From assembly GCF_003672135.1 (NCBI RefSeq), contig NC_039510.1:5890001-5954000 (forward strand): 64,000 nucleotides of DNA, read 5' to 3'. Origin of the DNA: Ooceraea biroi (lineage: Eukaryota > Arthropoda > Insecta > Hymenoptera > Formicidae). Below, in pieces: positions 1 to 10,268 of this stretch. Under the pieces are notes generated by a model. The model was not told where the DNA came from. It saw nothing but the letters and a program-made list of their open reading frames with translations, and did not search any database. The position numbers and the translations under genes are program-made. The stretch's first letter is position 1. The number at the start of each line of letters is the position of its first letter.

Positions 1-844
1 AAATTTAACGTAGTAACAGGCAGAAAAACAGGTACCCATTAATCTCGACGAACTGCAGCTGGGCAAATAAATTATATTCAAGCGATTCAACTGTAGAACG
101 AGAGAATTATAATATGATATAAAATACACACTCATAAAATTTTGCAAATTATTTTTAAGCGTGGCCAGTTAGTTTATACAGCCGCGGCTGATGTGTGTTT
201 CGTATCAGGTTCGCCGATACATCGACGGGACGATTATTATTACGGACTATTATTAGCGGCGGACGCTCATTAGTGGTTCATCGTCCGCTTACGAGCGAGA
301 TAAACACCACGCGCTGCATCGTGACATAACAAGGCTCGCGCAATTAAAAACTTTTCCTAATTACACATGCCATCGTCGTCTCGCCGGGACCTTGTCCCCG
401 TTCGTACGTGTCAGCGAGCATCATACATGTGCGAGATGACAGCGTGCCCTGTCCATATTATTCCTCTTTGCCAGAGGAGGAAAAAGATTCGCGAAATTAG
501 AATATTGTTCAAATGTTAATACCTCGCTTTTGACTGAATATTTTTGACACTGATATTTTTTTCGCGATCAGATATTAGCAAAGAGCTATTTCGGCTATCG
601 ATATCTAAAAGAGACAGAAAATATCTTAATTCATCAATCATAAAAATAATCCCGATGCTTTCCGGAAATGTCTTCAAATACATTTTTTATACGCATTAAC
701 ATTCTTTTTCTCTTTTTCTCTCTCTCTTAAAACAATAAAAATCCTTAATTTCAACATTGAGGTATGTTCACGAATATTCATCATTAAATTTGTATGCAGC
801 TTATCGACTATAATCTGTTAACATTTATTTGCTTTCTTTTACAG
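1..844. other. Host non-coding sequence upstream of an exon
   Basis: This is A+T-rich sequence with no convincing reading frame. It ends in a pyrimidine-rich tract and the AG that precedes the exon at 845, so at least its right part is probably intron. I see no RNA gene or mobile element in it. Confidence 0.6.
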
Positions 845-930
845 GGCGTGCTCATCACGGATGTGGAAGAAGGGCAGCCCTGCTTGCAATGCGGAGAAGC
901 GTGTCCCGGATTCTCGCCGCATACATGGAG
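845..930 (+). CDS. Internal exon of a PET/LIM-domain protein (Testin/Limpet/LMCD1-like)
   Basis: The exon is 86 nt, bounded by a pyrimidine tract plus CAG acceptor and a GTAAGT donor. The frame starting at 845 encodes 28 codons plus two bases and ends in CLQCGEACPGFSPHTWR. The pattern C-L-x-C-x4-C-x-G-F-x2-H-x-W-R matches, from memory, the cysteine-rich stretch before the PET domain in Testin and LMCD1-type proteins, where the next residues are a K-x-C-x2-C-x-C run. Such proteins are cytoskeletal or adhesion-associated adaptors with C-terminal LIM zinc fingers. No following exon was found before the gap, so the rest would lie beyond a long intron or outside the window. The splice sites are seen directly; the family is inferred from the motif. 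The exact orthologue (Testin versus Limpet) is unresolved. Confidence 0.6.
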
Positions 931-1206
931 GTAAGTCTTCTTCAATGAAGTAAATATCGCACAATGGAATGGCAAAGGCAAAAGTTGAGGCTGCAATCGG
1001 ATACCTACAATTCTGCAGAAATCACTCAAAAGACCCGAGCTTTCGTAGATTATTCATACGAGAATCATTTCGATCCGTCCGCGACGACGAAATGTCAGAT
1101 CACTGAACTTGTGCTCATTTCAATGAAGCGTTAAATGGCTCTTCGGCGTTTAAACAGCGTTCTCCATGAGACGCGTTAATTTTCCATTTAACCGCGGTCG
1201 CAGTAG

Positions 1207-1270
1207 AACGAGAAAAAGAGAAGAAGAAAACAAAAGAGAAAGAGAGATAGAGAAAGAGAAAGAGAAAGAG
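1207..1270. repeat. GA-rich simple repeat
   Basis: An almost pure purine tract made of GAGAAA/AGAG variants. It is a microsatellite-type tract with no coding value. Confidence 0.9.
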
Positions 1271-1489
1271 GCCTTGGTGCAGATCACGGAACGCGAGATC
1301 ACGGATTGCCGAATCACGCTGAAACTGTTAGGCTCAGGGATGCCGCACGATGGTATCCATTACCCTGGTAGCGTAACCCGGCAGCGGTGAAATTACCGCT
1401 CGGTAATTACCCACCGTGACTTACGACCCAGCAATGCGGTAATAGCGAATTAATCGCCTGGGGCTACGTGGGGCGAAGGCAGGGCCGCC

Positions 1490-1519
1490 TTCTCTCTTTC
1501 TCTCTCTCTCTCTCTCTCT
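1490..1519. repeat. (TC)n microsatellite
   Basis: A nearly perfect TC dinucleotide run of about 30 bp. Confidence 0.95.
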
Positions 1520-4500
1520 ACTGCAAGGAGAAAGGCGGGCCCACCGTGTCGTGCGATGCATTTATGGCATGGAGATGGATTCACAGTTATATCTCGCCTC
1601 AGGATGAGTCGAAGATCGGGGATCGTGCGGGGCGACTGTGATTGCAATAATTGGCAGCGGTACCTACGTCGCGGATCCATGAATAAATGTCTTCTCGTTC
1701 ACGACAATTTTCATCCGGGGATTTTTGTTATATAATGAGCAACAGAGCATAATCAATTTAATATTTGAGAAAGATGCATATGAATTTTTCAAGTCCTGCG
1801 AGATGAATCTATAATATTGTAATGGTTAGAGAAATATATAAAAATCCACAAATTCTTCAAAATCGAGTTTGTATCTTCAATATACCGCAAGAAATTATTG
1901 TACAAAACTTGGAGCGAAATTTATTGCGGAGTGTACAGATGGAAGTACTAAGTTTACTCGATAATCGAATCGCGTTTAACGTGAAAGACACAAATCGGTG
2001 CTAAAGTACGAATTCTATCTGGGGAGAATCATAAAGAACATTCTTCAAAAATATTAAGCCGAATTGATCTGTTGCGGTTGTTAATCGCTCGAACTGGAGG
2101 AGGAACAAGCTCGTCCGGTCGTAAAAGCGTAAAATCGATGACGAATCAGTGCCACGGTATCCTCATCGTGACATTTCGCTCACATTAGAAATTAGTCTCG
2201 TTAGGTGGAAAAAGAAACAACAGATTCGAACACGAGCCAGAAACACGATTACTCGCGGCTCGAGGTCATAATACGCGACAGGGAGAACGCATATTGCAAA
2301 AATAAATCGTTGACATTTACGGACGGCGCTCTTTCGGCGAAGTGGATCTTCCTCTCGCGCCTCCCCTGTTTCAAATGATTAATATCTGCCGATCGCCGTT
2401 GACTTAGAATAAGCAGCTGTTGCTTAATTCTCCTGGCTCGCGCAAATAATTCATGATTGTTTTTCCCGATAGTCGATGCGATGGAAGCCAAAGCACGAAG
2501 ATTATATTGGTTGATGAATGCATACGTGAATAATTAAATATATTTAATGCAATAAATATACATGATAAAACTATGACAAATAAATAATTAAAACACATTC
2601 ATTATTTATTCCTTATGTATATAATAATTATATTATTAATTATAATCTGGTTTGATCCAATTAAATAATTAAATTAAATGAAAATATATTGCTATTGCTG
2701 TATATAGCAAAGTTTCGTATTTTGGACGTCGGTAATCTAACGCGAACGTGAATATTAGAATTTATGATTCAACGTGTGTGATATAAAGCGGGTTATGAAA
2801 TATAGACTAGAATATAATTAGTAATATTAAAACTATTCACACGAATGCAGGAATTAGCAATGATTATTCGCTGCATCTATCTATTATAATAGCATATCTA
2901 TTATTAATATATCTCAATCAACTTCCACCTCTCATCTTTCAATTTTCATTCTTCAATTCTGACGAAATCCCGTGGATTAAATAACTATCATGATACTTCG
3001 GTGTGAAACAATGATACCATCGCGTTTCAGCATATTGTAACATAAAAGACAGAGTTACGGCTGACGTGTCTTTCTTTTTCTCCTATGTTCTCCAGGCGAG
3101 TCACGCTGCTCTACAGTCTGTAACTGTTCAAAAGCGAGTAAATAAATTAAAGTGATCACCATCGCATTCTAAAATGCGTAACGGGTCCCGTGCGTCGATG
3201 GGCCATCAATAATTCGCGCGATAAAGTTACACGCCGACAGGACTCTCCGCGTGTATCTCCGGCTGTCTTGTCCATTACGCGGGCGTAAAATCGTGCGCGT
3301 AAAACTGCGAGTGTCCTCTCTGGCGATGTCTGAGCTGCTCGCCCGGGACACGTAATAAAATCCGATTGATTTACGGTGCTTGTGCCGATTCGAAATAAAA
3401 GCCGGCCGCTCGGAGATCTGGCGCGAGTTTTCGGCGATCGATGATCGGCGCCTCCTTGAGTACGACCCCATGTACGTTGCCGGTATTTTTAGATTTATGA
3501 CGTGGATCAAGCTCGATCGGATGCGAATGTGGTGGCGGTTAATTTCACGACTCCGTCAAGACGTCGTAACTTCCGAAATATAATACATTTTGCACCCTGC
3601 GAGCGAAATTATCAAGATTCTATGAAGTTGTACAGCGAACTCTGATATTTATGCGGATGTTTCATGAATTTGCTACGTCAAAAAGGATAGTACGTTACTC
3701 GCAGTGATCTATAATTAGAAACAATGACTAGAGAAGTTTTGAGTAGAACCACGCTCCTTTCGTATTCCTCACTACGGACTTTCTACGTTTTGCATTGCTA
3801 ATACATACTTTGTACCCCCGGATGCATATTAAAATCGCGGTCTCCGTAGCGACGATATAACCGATAGACATTTTGCATGTTACGAAGAGTTCGGGGCTAG
3901 CACGCGAACGATGACTCTCGATCTGTTCTTGGAGCAACAAAATCTTCGCGTCATAGTTCTATTTTTTATCTCGATATTTCAGTGACAAGGTAAATCGACG
4001 CTTCTCCCGTCTTCCTGATGTTTCTTTTCTTCTTCAGGACAGATCAAGTGTGCACGTGCTTTGAACGTGTCTCTCGCTTATCTCTTTTCGCAATTTAGAG
4101 ACGCGGGGGATACAAGCTGGAAAATCTCCACTCTCCCAGTTTATTTCGAACTTTCTGCGATTGTCGGACGCGACAAACGACTGACAGCGAGATGCGGGGC
4201 GAACAGCGATGACGTGAGCCTTTGCAAAGCCGCGAGTAACTGTTTCTCAAAGTGATACGCGCATTACGGCTTTATTTACAACGCGCACCTAAATTTATCC
4301 GCGCGATTCCGCCCGGCACCGCGCGGCGAACTGTGATCTCATGGAATTACCTCATATCGTTAACAAAAAGACAGCTGATGACTCCGAAAACGAGTAATCA
4401 GCTCTCTCATCGTGCTGAGTGCATTTTCCTTATTTACGAACCGCAACGTATCGCTCACGCGCCGGCTCATTTATTGACACGCGTGCCGTCTTGCTCGGTC

Positions 4501-4712
4501 ATTTTGATACGCGCTTTTCTCTGAGTACCGCAATAGCGGAGTCGGATAACAATCCATGCGGTTTAACCAATTATGTATGCACCAAGATGAACGCAATCAT
4601 CAGGTAATACATCAGACTTGACAAATTAACAGCATTCAAATGACATCTCGCAAAACTTAGAAACATTTTGCCTCGATAGATATTTACACAAGATGACACT
4701 TTTACAATGAAA

Positions 4713-4735
4713 CTATATATATGTGTGTGTGTGTT
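4713..4735. repeat. (TA)n(TG)n microsatellite
   Basis: A short TATATA run followed by a TG run. A mirrored copy lies in the right arm near 15701-15723. Confidence 0.85.
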
Positions 4736-4859
4736 GGATGACTCAATATGCCGCATAAAGAGTTACAAACGACATGAGTGGCGCTCACGACGCTTCTGGA
4801 GTAAAGAACTCGGCTATCGCGGGATCTCGCGGTTTCCGCGCGTTTTACGTAATAACTCC

Positions 4860-5335
4860 ACCACCCCGTGACCCGCGCACGTGTATATTACGACGTGTCT
4901 CGCACGCACACTAATACATAGGGCAATCCGTGCGTGTGCGAAACGTGAGGCCTCTGTGAGTCACTCTCTCGCGCGGGGGTCGCGCGGCACGCTCGTCGCC
5001 CGCTGCATCTCGCAGCTTCCTCTCGGCGATCTCGGCGGGCGCGCACGTGCTCCGACGGCGATATATGCGGTGGCGGCCAGTGCAGGGCCGGTTGGCGACC
5101 GCGTCGGCACACGCGACCGCGTCCTGGATTCGCGCACGCTCGACGGTCGCGACGACACGTCTCCTCAACACCTGTCGCCGTCGCGACGCCGACGTTCCGG
5201 TCACACTCGCTCCAAATTCCCGGCCGATCCAGTCTGCTCAAGTCGAATCGCCGGCGAAACGTGCGATCGCCGTGAGCGCGAAAGACGCCGTCTACGATAA
5301 TTCTTGTCTTTGCGTTGGAAGCTAGGCGGTTTTTA
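4860..5335. other. CpG-dense G+C-rich block, possible promoter or 5' UTR
   Basis: The base composition jumps from A+T-rich flanks to CpG-dense DNA over about 470 bp, then falls back at about 5340, where GTGA-type tandem repeats follow (about 5459-5478). The frames open here are arginine-rich and open on both strands, as expected of CpG-rich non-coding DNA. The block could be a promoter or first exon of a host gene, but no core promoter motif or splice donor is clear. The mirrored copy is at about 15110-15590. Confidence 0.3.
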
Positions 5336-5920
5336 AAGTGAATAATGGGAACTTTTTAAACGGTGCTTTTTTGCCGGATTTAGGTGATCTCGGAGCGAAG
5401 GAAGGCTGATACGAAGTCGGTTATCGCGTCTGATAACGTGTGTAATGAGTGTAATGTGCGTGAGTGAGTGAGTGAGTATATTACTACGGTGTGAGTGTGA
5501 GACGGATTTATTTAGTTATTTTGGATGGAAGATAAAGAAGAAATGTGAGGAAATATAAAGTGATTAGTTAGAGAGTCTGTGGGAAGAAAAGTAGAGATTT
5601 ATTATTGGGATGTTTTATTTATTTAAGTGGTGTTTTACAGTAACGGTCTCTAACCTGATTTAATTGTTTTTACTGTCGCAAACAAATTGTATAAAAGTAT
5701 TCTTTTAGTTTTGGAAAGAAGGCGTGCTTCAAATCTAGGCACTTCGATTTGCTTCATTTTATTATACTTGGAAGTTTTAATTGATCTACGTATCTTTTGG
5801 AAAATCGCTCTGCTTTGTTCGTTAATTCCGATTTCCCGAAGCGTGTTGGGCCAATCTCTATTTTATTCAGACGAAAGCGAACACTTGCAATTCGTTCATC
5901 TCTCCTCGAAGGTCGCTATA

Positions 5921-5962
5921 AATATAGTATAATATTATAATATAGTATAATATTATAATATT
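5921..5962. repeat. A+T-rich direct duplication of about 20 bp
   Basis: The unit ATATAGTATAATATTATA occurs twice in tandem. The mirrored copy lies near 14479-14520. Confidence 0.8.
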
Positions 5963-8900
5963 TGTTTTGTCGCAAGAATATATATTTCTGCAAGTGTTTA
6001 AAATGAATCATTAATGCATTTATTTAATTAAGCATAATAATGCGAATAAAAGCAACTTTTGAAGAGACGGAACGAAAGGCACCGCATGAGAACATTGCCG
6101 CGTGCGCGGATTCAATTGTGTTGCGCGCAGAGCGCAACAGGTGAGATCAGCTGACGACGCGATTGCCGCTATCGTCTTACATTCGGTGAGCTCCTAATCT
6201 GCCAGACGGCAAAAGTTACGCATGTGCGTATGCGTGCGGCTTAGCAGGTGCGTGAGAATGTTCAATTCGTCGTCTGAAATATAATAACATGCTCGCGTCG
6301 CACGTATTTTAACGTATTAAAAACAGACGCCAAAAATTTTTGCGGAAATGAAAAGCGATCTGATAAAGTAACGTTCACCGATCAAACAATTAGTAGATAT
6401 CTTTCAAAAGCAAGATGCAAAAATTGCAAAGGTGTCCACATGCTCTTCTAGCATCAGACTTTGTACAATCAAAATTACACATCAGATGTGTAACTTTGTA
6501 TAAACTACATGATGCAATTAGAAAGATCTGCTTTACTTATTTATTCACGAGCGATCACTTCGCAGGTCATTATATAACAATTTGATTTACGAGACATTAA
6601 TTGACTCGTACGATTCGCAAAAATAAATGGATTAAAGATTCAAAAGATAATGTCGTCTTTACTATGAAATTACCACGAAAAGACCGAGCTATCATTCTTT
6701 TTGTCTCGGATCCTTTTTGTATGCATCGCTGCGCTCGTGTGTCACTGTAACACGCCTCGCGAGCGATCCCTGAATCCACTATTATCCACGTTAACTCAAC
6801 CGCGTACCGTTAAGATCCATTTGCCTGCGCGCCGTCCGCTCCGCGTCCGGGAAAAAGTACGGGTTTCAATGCGCTTTTATACCGGCCCGGAGCTTTCATG
6901 CCCTCGCGGATTCAAACGAGTTGAATAGAGCTTAACGGCTGTTTTAGCTGACCTTTATTAAGATTTCCTTCTAGAATCTAAATATATGAGTCATCATTAA
7001 TTCTTGTATCTGTGAACTTGCGTCCTACGAGATACATTCCTTCGCTGCATGCAGAGAAAAAATATTATAAAGTTTTTATTCGTGTATAAAATGTGAGATA
7101 GTTTGATACAATCGGGCGAGGCTTCTTTTCTCCCAATATTATAATATAATGTTATAATTTTATCTGAGATTGTAACGTATCGTGATTACCGCTATATTAT
7201 TCAATATCACTTTGATCGCGATAGTGCAATTATTTGTCTTGCGTTGATCCTATCGATCCGCATCGTCACTAATTGAACGGATCTAGCTACCTCGGGCCTT
7301 CGAACGCAACCGCGGTAAGATCGCATCCCATGATATCCAGTAGAGACTGCGAGAGCGCAGGAACTAATTAAACGGTTCTTTCTGCGGCGATCTTTTCTCG
7401 CACGAGGCGGAAATGATACCTATCTAACGGGGACTGGATACGGATCGATGGTCGGTCGAGACTCCCGACATCTCAGCGTGATTTGTAACGCACGGTTTTA
7501 CTCTGCGACACGTCGCTATTCCCATTGCGATAAGAGAGGGACCAGGAAATCTTTTTTACATATAATCATGCACATAATTATAATTCTAAGATTCATACTG
7601 CGGGTTTTAGCTGTTGTTAGCCTGTTTTGTTAAAAATTATTGACAATGTCAAGAGATTCTAAAGTATCACTCATTATTGAGCAAAGACCTCGCTGTTTCG
7701 TGCCGCGACCATGAAATGCGAAACCTTGATTGTTATTTTATCTTTGTTGATATGAGAGTATAGTTGAAGGATGGAGCGATAATTTCGATTCTCACATAAC
7801 ATACCACGGTCGCTTCCTCGGTGCGTTTCGCGCGATTTAAGACAGAAGTGCATCTCGCACGGCGCGCATATGTGCGCTCTGCGCGGCTACTCTCTCGTGT
7901 ATCTTGTGCTATTCTTAAATCCGACCACCTATCGCGTTTTTAAACGCACTAAACGCTGATTTACGATACCCTACCTCCTACCGAAGTCACGATAAAAGAC
8001 TATTCTCGGTCTCGAAGCAATAACGACGTCTTTGCGCTCTTCGCTGGTGGAACTCGCGGCTAAGTGCCACGAAGGACGCAATTCGCCTTCCCCTGGCGAT
8101 TCATCTTGCATGCATCTAACGAGTGCGATTTGCGGCTGCAGCGCAATGCAACCGTAACGCAAGGCGCTCAGGAAGTACGTCAATTTGAGTACCGGAAGCG
8201 TCTCGAACTTCGAAATAGAACATCTTCGTGACAAGCTATAGCATTATCTCTATTTTACTATAAAGACCGATCATATAAAGACCATTGCAAACCACATGAA
8301 AAAGAACACAAAAGACTGCCTTGATAATAATGCAAAAAACCTCATACAATTTATTTGAATTGTGTTTAGGAAAACATTTGTTACATACATAACTCAGTCC
8401 GAGTATTTTAATGCACGCAGATAATCGCAAATAATCGTGGATGTAGTACACAATATTTCTCTAGCAGAAAAGTGATTAATACTTCTTTGTTTGTTTATAA
8501 AAAGATCAAGTCACGTATTTTCTGCTACAACCGATTCAATCATCCTATGACAATCGTATTCCCACGATGTTATCTAACTCTCCGCAAACCGTCACGCGAT
8601 ATGTTAGACGTACGTACACCACCGCGAAATCGTTAGAGCGAGCGCGTGACGCTAACGATGCTTTTCCGATGTAATTAATAGCCTCTATTTCTCTTAATAC
8701 ACGCATCTAAATCAGTATCTGTTTTATTCTGCAAACGCATCCGTAACCATTGTACTTATAATCGAGCGAAAGATTCGCATCACGCCGCGCGTTCATGCCG
8801 CAAGTGATCATCATCATCGTTCGCTGGCTTCCCGGTTTCTTCCGCGCGGATCCGCTGAACTTCTCGTTCCGAGGAACGGCGAGCAACGGTGCTCGTGCGT

Positions 8901-9735
8901 GCAATAATTGCACAGTGGCATTATTACGCACGCAGGTGTGCCGTGTGGGCCTCGGATACCGCTCACCCACGCGACGCACGCAGTGAGATCACCTTTATAC
9001 TTTAACTCTTTAGTCATGGTCGTGTGCGCGCGAAAAATGTGTAATGCTTTTGCGAAATGGACCCGCAGGACTCACCTGAAAATCTTTCCCGTACACCACA
9101 CATGTCCTGATGTCACGCTCGTGTCATCATGCGGGTGGTGTCCTCGAGAGCGTCGCCTATCGCGCGCATTATATGACACGCGGCGCTTTTCAGTTTGTGA
9201 TTTTTTAGTAAAATCGATTTATTGATATTTTAGTAACATGTGCTTTTCATATTTCTGAAATTGAGTCTACTTTATTAATTGGAAAAATGCTTTTGTTCAT
9301 CGAGGCAGAGTCCAAAGGGGTTAAAGCGCGCCATGCGCGAACATGTCGAGTTGACAAATTACTCCTCGCCTCGGCGTAGTTGGACGTTTTAAATTTGTTA
9401 GTCGTTTACGCACGCCGTCATCGCGCGGGATGTTTTAATTTGCGATTCACCGATTCACGCGAGGACAACGGCCCGAGTGGACGTTCTGGACGATCCGGCC
9501 ACGTGCTGAACGGATCTCTTTGAGAAAGACAAGATCACATTAGCATACATTGATTCGATATTTAGTTATTATTTATTTATTCTATATTTAGTCATTTTCT
9601 GTGCGAAATAAATGACAGTTAAATTTCAGCTAAGGCCGTTGCCAATTGAGTTGTTGAAATTTCAAGGAAATTGCGGAGAAATGAAATAATTGCAATGTTA
9701 ATTCCGTTTATGAGCACCGTGATGATCGTTCACCC

Positions 9736-9888
9736 GTGTGAAGTTAGCCCCCAAATTAAAAAAATTAACTATCTATAGCTTATTCGATTGCTCATCGTTT
9801 GCACATGTATGCACATTTCGAATTTTCGTTTGCACATTTCTAGTAAAACAGTTATTAACAAAACAATTTTGGGGGGCCAACTTCACGC
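9736..9888. repeat. Short hairpin element with ~20-bp terminal inverted repeats
   Basis: The left end GTGTGAAGTTAGCCCCCAAA (9736-9755) is matched in inverted orientation by a sequence at 9867-9888 ending GGCCAACTTCACGC, with a few mismatches. The 110-bp interior is A+T-rich and carries CGTTTGCACATT-type motifs, also present in the adjacent tandem repeat. The size and ends are MITE-like, but no target-site duplication is evident, so it may simply be a satellite subunit. The mirrored copy is at 10556-10710. Confidence 0.5.
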
Positions 9889-9930
9889 TAGCCCCCACCA
9901 CGAGCAAATTAATTAAAAAAACACTTAATT

Positions 9931-10268
9931 GACAGATTTTCGTTTGCACATTCCGAATCAGGTCGATTTTTCGTTTGCACACTCTTAGTTAAAAAGTTAT
10001 TAACAATCAAAGTTCGGGATCGGTCGAATTTGGCAAATAAGCTCGAACACGATTCTGCATTCAAGTGGCATTAATCGACTGATTTTCGTTTGCACATTCC
10101 GAATCAGGTCAATTTTTCGTTTGCACACCCTTAGTTAAAAAGTTATTAACAATCAAAGTTTCGGGATCGGTCGAATTTGGCAGATAAGCTCGGAACACGG
10201 ATTCTGCATTCAAAGTGGCATTAATCGACAAAGTTTCGTTTGCACATTCCGAATGAGGTCAATTTTTC
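9931..10268 (+). repeat. Tandem repeat with ~146-bp period
   Basis: Two full units (starting at about 9931 and 10077) and a third partial unit (from about 10227) share the TTTCGTTTGCACATTCCGAA start, a TTAGTTAAAAAGTTATTAAC segment and a GGATCGGTCGAATTTGGCA segment. The spacing is 146 and 150 bp. The array continues on the other strand from 10269 to 10512, because the strand switch of the large inverted repeat lies inside it. It resembles satellite DNA with a subrepeated GTTTGCACA motif. Confidence 0.85.
10172..10268. other. Spacer (loop) of the large inverted repeat
   Basis: These 97 bp are present once between the two arms. They comprise the rest of tandem unit 2 and the first 42 bp of unit 3. 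At 10268/10269 the sequence switches strand abruptly, inside the repeat unit and without a linker. Confidence 0.8.

Larger units (their letters stand above)
931..4135. other. Host non-coding sequence (probable intron)
   Basis: This stretch follows a consensus 5' splice donor. It holds scattered short frames without recognisable protein motifs, two purine/pyrimidine simple repeats (listed separately) and an A+T-rich block around 2500-2960. Acceptor-like tracts near 3090 and 4035 are not followed by a frame that continues the PET-domain cysteine pattern. No RNA gene or transposon terminus is seen. Confidence 0.5.
4136..10171 (+). repeat. Left arm of 12-kb inverted repeat
   Basis: This arm is the reverse complement of 10269-16299 over its whole length. 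Paired landmarks keep an almost constant coordinate sum (20435 to 20445), so the arms are collinear with only tiny indels. Differences seen by eye include homopolymer length changes (for example GGGGG at about 4975 against GGGG in the other arm), occasional lost bases and rare substitutions. The arm holds host non-coding DNA: a CpG-rich block, microsatellites, a short hairpin element and the start of a ~146-bp tandem repeat. No gene is recognised inside it. Confidence 0.95.

Noticed and set aside
2249..2491. 80-codon minus-strand frame
   Set aside because: No motif, no splice context and A+T-rich flanks. Its length is within chance expectation.
3090..4060. Splice-acceptor-like tracts that might start further PET/LIM exons
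   Set aside because: The sequences after them do not continue the expected K-x-C-x2-C-x-C pattern in any frame.
4881..5325. Arginine-rich frames of 90-140 codons in the CpG-rich block
   Set aside because: Frames are open on both strands and disrupted by homopolymer differences between the arms. This is composition, not coding.
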